Notes under the pieces: generated by a model | Told to the model about the DNA's origin: nothing | Seen by the model: the letters and a program-made list of their open reading frames with translations, nothing else | The model's database searches: none | From: Tubiluchus corallicola | Lineage: Eukaryota > Priapulida > Priapulimorpha > Priapulimorphida > Tubiluchidae | Assembly: GCA_030141605.1 (NCBI GenBank) | Contig: JAQGDQ010002395.1 | Location: 1 to 53,055 of the forward strand | Reading direction: 5' to 3' | Length of the DNA: 53,055 nt | Position numbers and translations under genes: made by a program | Part shown: in pieces, positions 16,427 to 25,538 of the stretch | How positions within the stretch are numbered: the first letter of the stretch is position 1 | Layout of the letters: every line of letters starts with the position of its first letter

Positions 16427-16945
16427 ATGAAAACATCCGAAAGAATCCTGCAGTTTATTGATGATCAAAATATCACAAAAACAGAAGTTTATAATAAAAC
16501 CGGAATTTCAAATGGTGCTCTGGATAAAAAAAGCAATCTCAGAAGTGATAACTTAGAAAAGATTCTACTTTTTTACAACATTAATCCCGAATGGTTATTA
16601 ACAGGGCGTGGTGAAATGTTGAAAAGCTGTGAAAAAAACTACTTGATAGATTTGCGGGACATATTTAAACTTGATGACATTTCACAAAACAAAGCCACCT
16701 TAACTAAATTGAAAAAAAAAATTACCCAATACATCACTAATAATTATAATGTTGATGGCAATAACAATATTGTTGACGCTATAATAAGTGATGGAGCTAC
16801 TGTGTATCAAAAATCTAATACCAACAACTCAACAGACACCAGCTTACAAAAAGAAGTAAAGCTCAAAAATGAGCTAATAGAGCAGTTGCAAGCGCAATTG
16901 AAAGACAAAGACACTATAATTGAACTGCTCGCAAAAAAAACCTAA
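16427..16945 (+). CDS. Phage CI-type repressor
   Basis: A 172-residue protein. Residues 3-66 form a CI-repressor HTH domain (ERILQFIDDQNITKTEVYNK, then TGISNGALDKKSNL...INPEWLLTGRGEML), with the INPEWLLTG signature common in Bacteroidota phage repressors. The C-terminal residues 140-170 form a heptad coiled coil (LKNELIEQLQAQLKDKDTII), probably for oligomerisation. No serine-lysine autoprotease domain is present. It is transcribed divergently from the transposition operon, as expected for the repressor of a Mu-like element. Confidence 0.82.
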   Translation: MKTSERILQFIDDQNITKTEVYNKTGISNGALDKKSNLRSDNLEKILLFYNINPEWLLTGRGEMLKSCEKNYLIDLRDIFKLDDISQNKATLTKLKKKITQYITNNYNVDGNNNIVDAIISDGATVYQKSNTNNSTDTSLQKEVKLKNELIEQLQAQLKDKDTIIELLAKKT

Positions 16946-17088
16946 CTCTCCCTCTACACACATACGAATTGTGCACTGATATATTAATGACTTGTGGTAA
17001 AAACCATAAGCCACTAATAGACAGGCATATCTTTAACACACAGTTTTTAAAGCTTTTCCCTTGTGTCGCTTTGAGCAATTATAAGGCT

Positions 17089-17148
17089 AAAAAAAGGCTT
17101 TAAACAGTGTTTTTATGTCGTTTTCAAGTGGTTTAAAGCCCCTTTTTT
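17089..17148. terminator. Bidirectional hairpin terminator after the repressor gene
   Basis: AAAAAAAGGCTTTAAAC at 17089-17105 pairs with GTTTAAAGCC at 17131-17140, followed by CCTTTTTT. The loop is 25 nt. It could end the repressor transcript (plus) or one arriving from the lysine exporter (minus). Confidence 0.55.
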
Positions 17149-17158
17149 GTGGTCAAAT

Positions 17159-17194
17159 GTGTATCCAACTGTATATCCAACTGTATACCCAACT
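17159..17194 (+). repeat. Three tandem 12-bp repeats
   Basis: GTGTATCCAACT, GTATATCCAACT and GTATACCCAACT lie head to tail. Spacing slightly over one helical turn would suit binding of a protein array such as a transposase or repressor. Function is inferred only from position. Confidence 0.7.
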
Positions 17195-17202
17195 ATTTTT
17201 TA

Positions 17203-17452
17203 GACTGTTTTTTTGCATAAAAAAAGGGGGCTTTTTACCCCCTGTATAGGCTGTTTTTTGCCTGTATATTACCGTGTGTCATTGCTGTTATATCTATGTT
17301 TTAAGGCTTATTAGGCTGTTTGTATGGCTTATATTAGCATATAGGTAGGTTCTGTTACATATCTGCTTTAAAAATTAGTGGTAAAATAGCATAAATGTAC
17401 ATTTCGTTTTGCTGGGCTTGTTTTTATATATAGGCTGTATCCCTTATAAACA
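17203..17452 (+). repeat. Dispersed AGRCTGT motifs, candidate transposase binding sites
   Basis: Related motifs occur at about 17203 (AGACTGTTTTTTTGCAT), 17249 (AGGCTGTTTTTTGCCTGTAT), 17313 (AGGCTGTTTGTATGGCTTAT) and 17432 (AGGCTGTATCCCTTATA), all in the same orientation. Mu ends carry several spaced MuA sites. The similarity is short and in T-rich DNA, so this is suggestive only. Confidence 0.3.
17218..17243 (-). terminator. Minus-strand hairpin terminator
   Basis: On the minus strand AGGGGG, a 7-nt loop and CCCCCT are followed by seven U. It is the first good terminator downstream of the lysine exporter genes, 360 bp past the stop. Confidence 0.6.
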
Positions 17453-17517
17453 GTGGTTTTTGCTGCTGTTTTGTTATTTGCTTATATGTACGTTTTGTTT
17501 TGTCCCTTATACTAAAT

Positions 17518-17600
17518 CCCTCATTTATGTCGATAAGGGGTGGTTTATTGTTGACCTTTTTCTCAATATTGACCAATATATTTCACTTTGTAGAGATATA
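17518..17600. repeat. Intergenic repeat family, copy D
   Basis: CTCATTTATGTCGATAAGG, then TTTTTCTCAATATTGACCAA and CACTTTGTAG, follow the same order and spacing as sequences at 20161, 30028 and 44550. It lies just after the C-terminal lysine exporter gene. Confidence 0.5.
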
Positions 17601-17606
17601 GTTGCG

Positions 17607-18206
17607 CTATTTGAGTAGGAGTGTGAGTAGGAATGGGGTAAAGATTGTTAGTACTATGCCACTGAAGATTGCTATTATGGCATATTCCTTTCCTGAGTAT
17701 TTAGTGATTATAGGCAAGGAGGTATCCATAGAGGTAGCCCCTCCCGATGCTATGATAGCAAATTTGCCAAAAAATCTGATAAGCAAAGGTGCAGCAATAA
17801 GTGTAATAACCTCTCGCATAATATTGGACAGGAGTGCTATTATGCCTAGCGCTTCGCTATGCATACTGCTAATCAAGACGCTTGATAAGCTGTACCATCC
17901 AAAGCCACTTCCTACTATTACAGCCTCAAGAAGAGATGTGTTTGGTAACAGGAGAGAGGCCAGTGCTGTTCCTGCCAGTGTTCCAATTACTATTCCGGGA
18001 GGGATCAAAAATATTCTCAGATTCATAGAAAGGATTAGTTTAAATGATTTTCTATCGGCACCTATGCCTACGCCTACCAAGTACATCAGGGCGTATAGAG
18101 CGTAATTGCTATATCCTCCTTCTACAATGAAACAGGGCAGTATGTTGCAAAGCCCTAAGGCAATGCCTAGCATAAAAAGTATTAATATGGTGATGCTATT
18201 TTTCAA
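17607..18206 (-). CDS. lysO: Lysine exporter LysO, C-terminal subunit
   Basis: A 199-residue integral membrane protein matching the C-terminal two thirds of LysO/YbjE (DUF340), which exports lysine and thialysine. Six or so membrane spans are apparent. Conserved segments include LMYLVGVGIGAD, IGTLAGTALASLLL, VGSGFGWYSLSSVL and GGATSMDTSLPII. E. coli LysO is a single 299-residue protein; here 199 residues plus the 90-residue upstream gene make the same total. Two-gene LysO is usual in Bacteroidota, so this is probably natural rather than broken. It forms an operon with the N-terminal gene (121-bp gap). Confidence 0.85.
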   Translation of the reverse strand: MKNSITILILFMLGIALGLCNILPCFIVEGGYSNYALYALMYLVGVGIGADRKSFKLILSMNLRIFLIPPGIVIGTLAGTALASLLLPNTSLLEAVIVGSGFGWYSLSSVLISSMHSEALGIIALLSNIMREVITLIAAPLLIRFFGKFAIIASGGATSMDTSLPIITKYSGKEYAIIAIFSGIVLTIFTPFLLTLLLK

Positions 18207-18327
18207 TTTTCTGTTTCTAATATTTATGGTTTTGCTTTAAAAATATGGATAAACTTATGATTAGTGAGATTGAGAGCAGTTTTTATCGCAATGAGTAATC
18301 AGGAGATGGCAGTATGCAGGGTTACAG

Positions 18328-18600
18328 TCATTTAAAATGGAAGAAGTATCTGTAAATCAGCCAGCAGATAAAAATACTACCGGCAATAGCACCTATTGTT
18401 ATGGTAAGTGCTTCTATTCCAATTGTTTTTATGTTAGACATGATATGCTTGTTTACTCCTACAGAGATGCCTAGTAGAAAAAGGAGAAGAAAGATAGCAG
18501 TAGAGCTTAGTATTTTGGATATTCTGATTGTTGCGTTTTGCTTGCGAAGCAAGGCGCCTGTTAGTATTCCTGCTATAATGAGAATGAGCACAGTAGTCAT
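18328..18600 (-). CDS. lysO: Lysine exporter LysO, N-terminal subunit
   Basis: A 90-residue membrane protein with three predicted spans (about 2-16, 30-47 and 60-82), equivalent to the N-terminus of LysO/YbjE. GILTGALLRK and LLLFLLGISVGVN are typical. Its start codon is only 28 bp from an IS4-family insertion (18633-19988). The native promoter was probably upstream of that insertion point, so expression may now depend on read-out from the IS end. Confidence 0.82.
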   Translation of the reverse strand: MTTVLILIIAGILTGALLRKQNATIRISKILSSTAIFLLLFLLGISVGVNKHIMSNIKTIGIEALTITIGAIAGSIFICWLIYRYFFHFK

Positions 18601-18632
18601 ATTTACTTGATTTTTTTAAGTTTTATGCTATA

Positions 18633-19988
18633 CAATAGTTCGTTAAACATTTACATAAATATCTGACAATCAATAAAATAAATATTGAAAAAATTAGGAT
18701 AATCCCCTGATAATCAGTATCTTAAAGTTGTTTTTGACCGACAATTTTAGACATGATTATCAAGGAAATATCAAGATATAAAGATCAGGTAAAAATGATT
18801 TTAAACCAAATGGAAGGAATAAATAAGTGGCAATTCGATTTTATGCTAGACATCTTCGGACTATTTCTTAGTATCAAAGGAAAGATGAACTTTCTTCAAT
18901 TTGGTAGATATGGAAATCACTGTGAGCAACGTTATAGATATCAATTTGAAAAAGGGTTTGATTTTATGACTTTTAACAAAGAGTCGGTAATCCATTACGC
19001 AAGCAACCATCAAGCCATAGCCTTTGATCCAAGCTATATAAGCAAGTCAGGAAAGCATACATCTGGGGCTGGTTACTTTTGGTCAGGATGTGCCGGCAAA
19101 ACAAAATGGGGCTTAGAGATTGCAGGAATAGTAGCCGTTGATATTGATAATCATACAGCTTTTCATTTAGAAGCTATTCAAACCCCTAATAATCTTGAAG
19201 CAGAAAGTCTGGTTGATCATTACGCAAATGTTTTGATTCAACGCAAGGACAATCTGTTATGTGTATCAAAATACGTTTTGGCAGATGCCTATTTTTCAAA
19301 GAATAAGTTTGTAACCAAGCTTTGCGAAAATGGATTTGAAGTGATTAGTCGCCTGAGAGATGATGCTAACTTACAATACAAATTTTATGGTCAGCAAAAA
19401 GCTGGTAGAGGAAGACCTAGAAAATATGAAGGAAAGATTGACTTTGATAATTTAAAATCAAAATATTTTGAATGCTTTGAGCAAAACGAAAAATGCAAAA
19501 TATACGGAGCAACAGTTTATGCAAAATCATTAAAACGAGATGTTAATCTTGTTGTTGTTTTTACAAAAGGAACATCCCGAAAGTGGTCTCACAAGTTATA
19601 CTTCTCTACTGATTTGCAAATGAAAGCCGAGACGATTCTTGAATATTATCAAGCCAGATTCCAGATTGAGTTCATTTACAGAGATGCAAAACAATATACC
19701 GGATTGAAAGACTGTCAGGCAAGAAGTGAAAATAAATTACATTTTCATTTTAATGCGTCTCTTACTGCAGTCAATTTGGCCAAGATTAACCACTGGTTAG
19801 CTATACCAAAAATCAATAGAAATGCTTTTTCTATGGCCGATATAAAAACAATGTATCACAATGAATTACTGCTAAATAGATTTTTTAGCGTGTTCGCGGT
19901 GAGACCAAACTTAACCAAAAATAAATCCAAAATCAGAGAATTAATAACTTACGGCACTATCGCTGCATGATTATTTAACGAACTATTG
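18633..19988 (+). mobile_element. Intact IS4-family insertion sequence
   Basis: A 1356-bp element bounded by inverted repeats (CAATAGTTCGTTAAA at 18633-18647 and its complement at 19974-19988). It is flanked by a perfect 5-bp target duplication, CTATA, at 18628-18632 and 19989-19993. It carries one full-length transposase gene. Intact ends, duplication and reading frame indicate a recent insertion. Confidence 0.93.
18753..19970 (+). CDS. IS4-family DDE transposase
   Basis: Transposase of 405 residues filling the IS. Acidic residues fit the IS4 arrangement: AIAFDPSYISKSGK (first Asp), KYVLADAYFSKNKF (second Asp) and the YQARFQIEFIYRDAKQ signature (Y-2-R-3-E-6-K) with the catalytic Glu. The family cuts and pastes its element through hairpinned ends. 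The stop codon overlaps the start of the right terminal repeat region. No frameshift or stop is present, so it is probably active. Confidence 0.93.
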   Translation: MIIKEISRYKDQVKMILNQMEGINKWQFDFMLDIFGLFLSIKGKMNFLQFGRYGNHCEQRYRYQFEKGFDFMTFNKESVIHYASNHQAIAFDPSYISKSGKHTSGAGYFWSGCAGKTKWGLEIAGIVAVDIDNHTAFHLEAIQTPNNLEAESLVDHYANVLIQRKDNLLCVSKYVLADAYFSKNKFVTKLCENGFEVISRLRDDANLQYKFYGQQKAGRGRPRKYEGKIDFDNLKSKYFECFEQNEKCKIYGATVYAKSLKRDVNLVVVFTKGTSRKWSHKLYFSTDLQMKAETILEYYQARFQIEFIYRDAKQYTGLKDCQARSENKLHFHFNASLTAVNLAKINHWLAIPKINRNAFSMADIKTMYHNELLLNRFFSVFAVRPNLTKNKSKIRELITYGTIAA

Positions 19989-19991
19989 CTA

Positions 19992-19999
19992 TAAAGATA
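19992..19999 (-). promoter_or_regulatory. Displaced -7 box of the lysine exporter operon
   Basis: On the minus strand this reads TATCTTTA, close to TANNTTTG. Removing the IS and one target copy would place it about 30 bp upstream of the N-terminal lysO start, a normal promoter distance. It is now 1.4 kb away. Confidence 0.35.
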
Positions 20000-20157
20000 T
20001 TAATAAATATATTCCAAATATTGTGCTGTTTTGTGTGTAGGTCTAAAAGGTTATATAGTGAGGGTGGTGTGTCAGTAAATATGGTAGTTGTTGATAATTT
20101 TATTTTGTGAGACCTGCCTTTGCATCCCTCATTTTTATTAACATTTTTGCCGAGCTC

Positions 20158-20255
20158 TCTTCATTTATCAGCAAGCTATAGTTTTTCATCGGGTTTTTTC
20201 TCAGTCTGGACTAAAATCTCTTGCTTTGCAAAGGCTTCATTGTTCTGGAAATTAG
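20158..20255. repeat. Intergenic repeat family, copy A
   Basis: TCTTCATTTATCAGCAAGC, then CATCGGGTTTTTTCTCAGTC and CTTTGCAAAGGCTTCA. It aligns in order with 30028-30112 and 44550-44633. It lies upstream of the aconitase gene, in a 360-bp stretch that otherwise shows no gene. Confidence 0.6.
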
Positions 20256-20355
20256 TAGTGAGCTTAAGTGTCTGCTTTAAGTTGCTTGTTTATTTTTTGC
20301 AGCCTTATATTAATTTCATTATTATTGTTAGTAATTGCAAAAAATATAAAGGGTT

Positions 20356-22632
20356 ATGACATACGATATTGAGGTAATTCAGCGGATATATAGTGAGATG
20401 TCTCAAAAGGTTGATGCTGCGCGTAGTTTGCTGGGCAGGCCACTAACGTTGAGTGAAAAGATACTTTATTCACATTTTCATGGCAACTGTCCCCGGAGTC
20501 CATTTGTGAGGGGTGAGTCATATGTAAATTTTATTCCAGATCGTGTTGCGATGCAGGATGCGACTGCCCAGATGGCTTTATTACAGTTTATGCAGGCAGG
20601 GAAGGCGCAGGTGTCTGTACCTTCTACTGTTCATTGTGACCATTTAATTTTGGCAAAAGATGGTGCTGAGAAGGATTTATCATCAGCCAATGAATCCAAT
20701 ATGGAGGTTTATGATTTTTTGTCGTCTGTGTCAAAAAAATATGGGATAGGATTTTGGAAGCCTGGTGCAGGAATTATCCACCAGGTTGTGTTTGAGAATT
20801 ATGCTTTTCCGGGTGGGATGATGATTGGGACAGATTCGCACACTCCAAATGCGGGAGGGATGGGAATGGTAGCTATTGGTGTTGGAGGAGCCGATGCGGT
20901 GGATGTAATGGTAGGGTTGCCGTGGGAGTTAAAGTTTCCTAAGCTGATAGGAGTGAGCTTATCCGGCAGGCTTAGTGGGTGGGCATCGCCGAAGGATGTT
21001 ATATTAAAGGTGGCAGGGTTGTTATCTGTAAAAGGAGGTACCGGCTGTATAGTAGAGTACTTTGGTGAGGGTGCGGAGTCGATATCTGCAACAGGAAAAG
21101 GTACAATCTGTAACATGGGGGCTGAGATTGGCGCGACGACTTCTAATTTTCCTTATGATGAGAGTATGTATAGGTATCTTGAGTCTACAGGTAGGCGTGA
21201 TATTGCAGAAATGGCAGAAAAAATCAAAGGGTGCCTGAGAGCGGATAAAGATGTTTATGATAATCCTGGGAAGTATTATGATAAGGTTATTGAGATAGAT
21301 TTATCGGAGCTTGAAGCTCATATAAATGGTCCGTTTACTCCCGACTTGGCAACACCTGTGTCTCAATTTGAGAAAACGGCGCGAGAGAATGGCTGGCCTC
21401 TAAAAATAGATGCAGGGCTTATTGGGTCTTGCACCAATTCATCTTATGAGGATATAGGCAGGGCTGCTTTTGTTGCGAAACAGGCAGTGGAAATGAAGCT
21501 TAAAGCTAAGGCACAGTTTACTATTACTCCCGGTTCGGAGCAGGTGAGATATACTGTTGAGCGGGATGGCTTTCTTAGTGCACTTACTGATATTGGAGGA
21601 ACAGTGCTGGCGAATGCTTGTGGTCCATGTATAGGTCAGTGGAAGAGGCATAATGCAGAGAGCCTTCGGGAAAATTCTATTATGACATCATTTAACCGGA
21701 ACTTTTCGAAAAGAAATGATGGGAATCCAAATACGCACAGTTTTGTTGCTTCTCCTGAGATTGTAACTGCTTTTTCTATTGCAGGTACTTTATGCTTCAA
21801 TCCTGTTACTGATTTTTTGGTGAATGAAGATGGAGAAAAGGTGAAGCTGGATGAGCCTCTTGCCAACAGTTTGCCAGAGAAAGGTTTCGAAGTAGAAGAT
21901 AGCGGGTTTGTCCCACCTTCTAAGGTTTTGCAGGATACAAAAGTGGTTATAGATCCTAAGTCGGATAGGTTGCAGGTTTTGGAGCCTTTCAATGAGTGGG
22001 AAGGGAAAGATCTTACCGGCATGAGGGTGCTTATAAAAGCGAGGGGTAAGTGTACAACAGATCATATATCAATGGCCGGAGACTGGTTGAAGTTTAGAGG
22101 GCACCTTGATAACATATCGAATAATATGCTTATTGGTGCGATTAATGACTTCAATGCAAAAGCCAATTGTGTGAAGAATCAACTTACATCAGACTATGGA
22201 GAGGTACCTGCTGTAGCCAGAGCATATAAGAGTGCCGGAGTTGGGTCTGTGGTAGTAGGTGATGAAAACTATGGAGAGGGTTCGTCAAGAGAGCATGCTG
22301 CAATGGAGCCTCGACATCTGGGTGTCAGGGCTGTTATAGTACGCTCATTTGCACGTATTCATGAAACAAATTTGAAAAAGCAGGGAGTTTTGGCATTGGT
22401 TTTTAAAGATCCTGATGATTACCTAAAAGTTCTTGAAGATGATATAGTTGACATCATAGGCCTTGAAAAGTTCACCCCAACTGCTTCTTTGTATATGAAG
22501 CTGGTTCATGAAGATGGGACTATTGATAAGTTTGAGGTGCTACATACTTATAATCAAGCTCAGGTAGAGTGGTTTAAGGCTGGCTCATGCCTTAATTTTA
22601 TAAAGAGAGAGCAAGTAGATTGCAGGCTTTAG
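20356..22632 (+). CDS. acn: Aconitate hydratase
   Basis: A 758-residue aconitase interconverting citrate and isocitrate in the TCA cycle. The [4Fe-4S] ligands are visible: Cys359 in GSCTNSS, and Cys422 and Cys425 in ACGPCIGQW. The 63- and 66-residue spacing matches mitochondrial aconitase. The C-terminal swivel domain carries [10 protein letters not shown] and [11 protein letters not shown]. Length and sequence fit the mitochondrial-type subfamily common in Bacteroidota. The start at 20356 follows a non-coding stretch with an intergenic repeat. miaA follows in the same direction after about 36 bp. Confidence 0.95.
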   Translation: MTYDIEVIQRIYSEMSQKVDAARSLLGRPLTLSEKILYSHFHGNCPRSPFVRGESYVNFIPDRVAMQDATAQMALLQFMQAGKAQVSVPSTVHCDHLILAKDGAEKDLSSANESNMEVYDFLSSVSKKYGIGFWKPGAGIIHQVVFENYAFPGGMMIGTDSHTPNAGGMGMVAIGVGGADAVDVMVGLPWELKFPKLIGVSLSGRLSGWASPKDVILKVAGLLSVKGGTGCIVEYFGEGAESISATGKGTICNMGAEIGATTSNFPYDESMYRYLESTGRRDIAEMAEKIKGCLRADKDVYDNPGKYYDKVIEIDLSELEAHINGPFTPDLATPVSQFEKTARENGWPLKIDAGLIGSCTNSSYEDIGRAAFVAKQAVEMKLKAKAQFTITPGSEQVRYTVERDGFLSALTDIGGTVLANACGPCIGQWKRHNAESLRENSIMTSFNRNFSKRNDGNPNTHSFVASPEIVTAFSIAGTLCFNPVTDFLVNEDGEKVKLDEPLANSLPEKGFEVEDSGFVPPSKVLQDTKVVIDPKSDRLQVLEPFNEWEGKDLTGMRVLIKARGKCTTDHISMAGDWLKFRGHLDNISNNMLIGAINDFNAKANCVKNQLTSDYGEVPAVARAYKSAGVGSVVVGDENYGEGSSREHAAMEPRHLGVRAVIVRSFARIHETNLKKQGVLALVFKDPDDYLKVLEDDIVDIIGLEKFTPTASLYMKLVHEDGTIDKFEVLHTYNQAQVEWFKAGSCLNFIKREQVDCRL

Positions 22633-22668
22633 AATCACTACAGAGCTGTTTAGGGGTAAAGTGTGATA

Positions 22669-23574
22669 ATGTCAAATACTCTTATAGTTTTAACAGGCCC
22701 CACAGGAGTGGGAAAAACAGAGTTGAGTGTTAGAATAGCTTCTTATTTTAATACTGAGATTATTTCGTGCGATTCTAGGCAACTGTACAGAGAGATGAGA
22801 ATAGGAACAGCTGTACCAAGTGATGATATTCTAAATTCTATACCGCATCATTTTATACAATATCTTCGGGTAAAAGAGGAGTACAATGCCGGGATGTTTG
22901 AGCTTGATGTCATTGCAAAACTCAACGTTCTTTTTAAGAGCTATAGGCAAGTTTTAATGACAGGAGGTTCGATGATGTATATAGATGCTGTGTGTAAAGG
23001 TATTGACCTGCTTCCTGCAATAAGCCCGGAGCTTCGAAAGCAGCTTTTGTCTCTGTATGATGCTGAGGGCATAGAAGGGATAAGAATGCAACTCAGGCGC
23101 CTGGATCCTGATTATTATGAGGTTGTGGATCTTAGGAATCATAAGCGTATTTTACATGCCCTTGAGGTATGTTTTATGGCGGGGAAACCCTATTCTTCAT
23201 TTCTTACAGGAAAAAAGAAGGAGCAGGATTTTGATATTGTTAAAGTATGCCTAAACCGTGATAGAGGTGAGTTGTATGAAAGGATTAATGAGAGAGTGGA
23301 TAAAATGGTTGCAGATGGTTTGGTAGATGAAGTTAGGTTGTTAATGCCGTTTAAGGGGTTACAGGCGTTGAATAGTGTAGGTTACAGGGAGATATTTTCA
23401 TATTTTGAAGGAGAGATATCACTTGATGAGGCTATAGAAAAGATTAAAGCAAATTCCAGGAAGTATGCTAGAAAGCAGCTTACCTGGTTAAAACGGGATA
23501 AAGAGTACAAATGGTTTCACCCCAATGATTTCAATGATATAATATCTTTTATTGAGCAAAGTTGTGCCGACTAG
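22669..23574 (+). CDS. miaA: tRNA dimethylallyltransferase
   Basis: A 301-residue enzyme adding a dimethylallyl group to A37 of tRNAs that read UNN codons. The P-loop is TGPTGVGKTELS. SCDSRQLYREMRIGTA is the family's substrate-binding segment, and IPHHFIQY and MTGGSMMYIDAV are conserved. The C-terminus has the usual NSVGYREIFSYFEG and RKYARKQLTWLKRD. I prefer the ATG at 22669 to an in-frame GTG two codons earlier. Likely co-transcribed with acn and convergent with the GAF gene. Confidence 0.95.
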   Translation: MSNTLIVLTGPTGVGKTELSVRIASYFNTEIISCDSRQLYREMRIGTAVPSDDILNSIPHHFIQYLRVKEEYNAGMFELDVIAKLNVLFKSYRQVLMTGGSMMYIDAVCKGIDLLPAISPELRKQLLSLYDAEGIEGIRMQLRRLDPDYYEVVDLRNHKRILHALEVCFMAGKPYSSFLTGKKKEQDFDIVKVCLNRDRGELYERINERVDKMVADGLVDEVRLLMPFKGLQALNSVGYREIFSYFEGEISLDEAIEKIKANSRKYARKQLTWLKRDKEYKWFHPNDFNDIISFIEQSCAD

Positions 23575-23602
23575 AGTAGGATTGAATGGTATGGGTAGTG
23601 AT

Positions 23603-24061
23603 TTAAAACAGGTGCGCTATTTTACTACACACCCTTTCAAGGAATGTTTTATCTGCGCTAGTGAATGGAGCAAGCAAGTGTGAGTCTATATCCAATTCTG
23701 CTACAAATCTATTATCTTTTATTATGGGGACAACTATCTCACTTTGCACGTTAATACTGCATGCAATATAGTTTTTTTCTTTGCTTACATCCTGTGCAAT
23801 AATTGTCTGCTTGCTTTCTGCTACTTGCCCGCATATTCCTTTTCCAACAGGAATTACTGTATGTTCGGTAGGTTTGCCCCTGTATGCACCAAGTGTTAGC
23901 GATTTGCTTGCTGTATCCATTACATAGAATCCAACCCAGTCGTAGTGATAAATATTTTCTTTCAATATATCACATATACTCTGCAGTGTCTCTTCTGCCG
24001 GGTTCTCTCTTTTCAGCAGTTTATAAAGCAGGTTGTTTACAGTAGAGAAGTCTGATTTCAT
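23603..24061 (-). CDS. GAF-domain protein, probable free methionine-(R)-sulfoxide reductase
   Basis: A 152-residue single GAF domain. The sequence WVGFYVMD...GKGICG...ACSINVQSEIVVPI...ELDIDS fits the YebR/fRMsr family, which reduces free methionine-R-sulfoxide with thioredoxin. Two of the conserved cysteines are seen (in GICG and IACS). The usual Asp after the second Cys is Ser here, so activity is likely but not certain. Last gene of a minus-strand run with pyrB and pyrI. Confidence 0.75.
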   Translation of the reverse strand: MKSDFSTVNNLLYKLLKRENPAEETLQSICDILKENIYHYDWVGFYVMDTASKSLTLGAYRGKPTEHTVIPVGKGICGQVAESKQTIIAQDVSKEKNYIACSINVQSEIVVPIIKDNRFVAELDIDSHLLAPFTSADKTFLERVCSKIAHLF

Positions 24062-24106
24062 TAGTTTGTATTCGACAGATAAGATTTTTTAATATTCAGG
24101 TGGAAA

Positions 24107-24562
24107 CTATTTAATCACTATTTCATCGCTGTGCATTATTTTTTCACAGTATCTGCATTTAAATGACATTGAGTTGCCCTCTGCAATTACCTGAAACCGT
24201 GTTGTGATGTCTTCTTCATTGGTAATGCATTGTGGGTTAATGCATTTGACAATGTCTTTTATTTTTTCAGGAACCTGCACCAGTCTTTTTTCTACCACTT
24301 TATAGTTTTTGATAGTGCTAAGTTTTGCATTGGGAGATACAAGGGCTATCTTATTGATTTCATCATCTTTAAAAAAGCGATTTGCAACTTTAATGATAGC
24401 TTTGTTTTTATATACTTTACTGTCAAGGTTGTTTCCGAATGTTATCATGTTGTTACATTCTTCTAGGTGCAATATAGATATTACCTTGAATAGGGATGAG
24501 GGGAGAATATGATCTATTACTGTCCCATTTTTTATAGCACTTACCTTTAATTGTTGCTCCAT
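24107..24562 (-). CDS. pyrI: Aspartate carbamoyltransferase regulatory chain
   Basis: A 151-residue regulatory subunit that binds nucleotide effectors and holds catalytic trimers together. The N-terminal allosteric domain includes NGTVIDHI. The C-terminal zinc domain has four cysteines as CINPQC and CRYC, in the standard C-4-C...C-2-C spacing. It lies 27 bp after pyrB in the same operon. Confidence 0.95.
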   Translation of the reverse strand: MEQQLKVSAIKNGTVIDHILPSSLFKVISILHLEECNNMITFGNNLDSKVYKNKAIIKVANRFFKDDEINKIALVSPNAKLSTIKNYKVVEKRLVQVPEKIKDIVKCINPQCITNEEDITTRFQVIAEGNSMSFKCRYCEKIMHSDEIVIK

Positions 24563-24589
24563 TGTTTTTTGTTTTTTATTTGCGAAGGG

Positions 24590-25495
24590 CTACATAAGTT
24601 TTAATAAGAAGGATATTATTGCCATTCTGGCATATATTCCGTTTGATGCCTGAGTGAAGTAATATGCTTTATCGCTGCTGTCCACATCTGTGCTTATTTC
24701 ATTGACTCGCGGAAGCGGATGGAGTATTTTCAGGTTCTTTTTAGTATTGTTCAGCATTGCTTTATTGAGGACGTATGTATTTTTTACTTTTTCATAGTCA
24801 ACCGGGTCAGGGAAGCGCTCTTGTTGTACCCTTGTCATATACAGTATATCCGCTTTGTCTATTATATCTGTAAATTCATTATGTTCGAAGTAACATATTT
24901 TTTTTGAGTCGAGGTATAGTTTGTACTCTTTGGGCATAGCAAGTTCTGGAGGTGCGATGAAATTAAAAATGGGGTTTTCGAATTCCGATATTGCCATTAG
25001 AAGGCTGTGCACTGTACGTCCATACTTTAGGTCTCCTACCAAAAAGAGGTTTATGTTGTCAAGAGTTTTCTGTGTTTTAATGATAGAGTACAGGTCGAGC
25101 AGCGTTTGTGTAGGGTGCTGGTTTGCACCATCCCCCGCGTTAATTATTGGAATATCTGATATTTCAGAAGCGTAGCGTGCGCTACCTTCCAGTGGGTGTC
25201 TCATAATAATGAGGTCAGCATACTTGTTTACCACTTTAATAGTGTCGTGCAGTGTTTCTCCTTTTGATACACTGGATGATGAAGAGTCAGAGAATCCAAT
25301 TATTCTGCCTCCTAAGCGATTAATAGCTGTTTCGAAGCTTAGCCTTGTGCGTGTTGAGGGCTCAAAAAAGAGAGTGGCAATAACCTTTCCTTCCAGAAGG
25401 TTTTGGTTTGGATTTGATTCAAAGTCTGCCGCCAGCTCCATTATTCGCACATATTCGTCTTTTGTGAAGTCGGTAATTGAGATAAGATGTTTCAC
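24590..25495 (-). CDS. pyrB: Aspartate carbamoyltransferase catalytic chain
   Basis: A 301-residue enzyme making carbamoyl-aspartate in pyrimidine synthesis. Carbamoyl-phosphate binding residues appear as [12 protein letters not shown], with the mobile lysine in [12 protein letters not shown], then [12 protein letters not shown]. The aspartate domain holds [23 protein letters not shown] and LHPLPRVNE. Full length with no anomalies. It precedes pyrI, so the enzyme is the allosteric class B type. Confidence 0.96.
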   Translation of the reverse strand: MKHLISITDFTKDEYVRIMELAADFESNPNQNLLEGKVIATLFFEPSTRTRLSFETAINRLGGRIIGFSDSSSSSVSKGETLHDTIKVVNKYADLIIMRHPLEGSARYASEISDIPIINAGDGANQHPTQTLLDLYSIIKTQKTLDNINLFLVGDLKYGRTVHSLLMAISEFENPIFNFIAPPELAMPKEYKLYLDSKKICYFEHNEFTDIIDKADILYMTRVQQERFPDPVDYEKVKNTYVLNKAMLNNTKKNLKILHPLPRVNEISTDVDSSDKAYYFTQASNGIYARMAIISFLLKLM

Positions 25496-25538
25496 TTTTT
25501 AAGTGTTAATTAAGTTTATATAAGTTTTGTGACATTTA

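Larger units (their letters stand above)
16946..17606. other. Non-coding region beside the Mu-like module
   Basis: About 660 bp with no convincing gene; a 69-residue plus-strand frame at 17409 is hydrophobic, lacks family features and is rejected. It contains two hairpins, a triple 12-bp repeat and several AGGCTGT motifs, listed separately. By gene order the left terminus of the Mu-like element should lie here, before the lysine exporter genes. Confidence 0.5.

Noticed and set aside
17409-17618. 69-residue hydrophobic frame on the plus strand
   Set aside because: It has no family features, sits in the presumed phage-end region, and overlaps an intergenic repeat and the end of the lysO gene.
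18328-18600. lysO broken by mutation into two pieces
   Set aside because: Both pieces have their own starts, the split falls between domains, and two-gene versions are usual in Bacteroidota.
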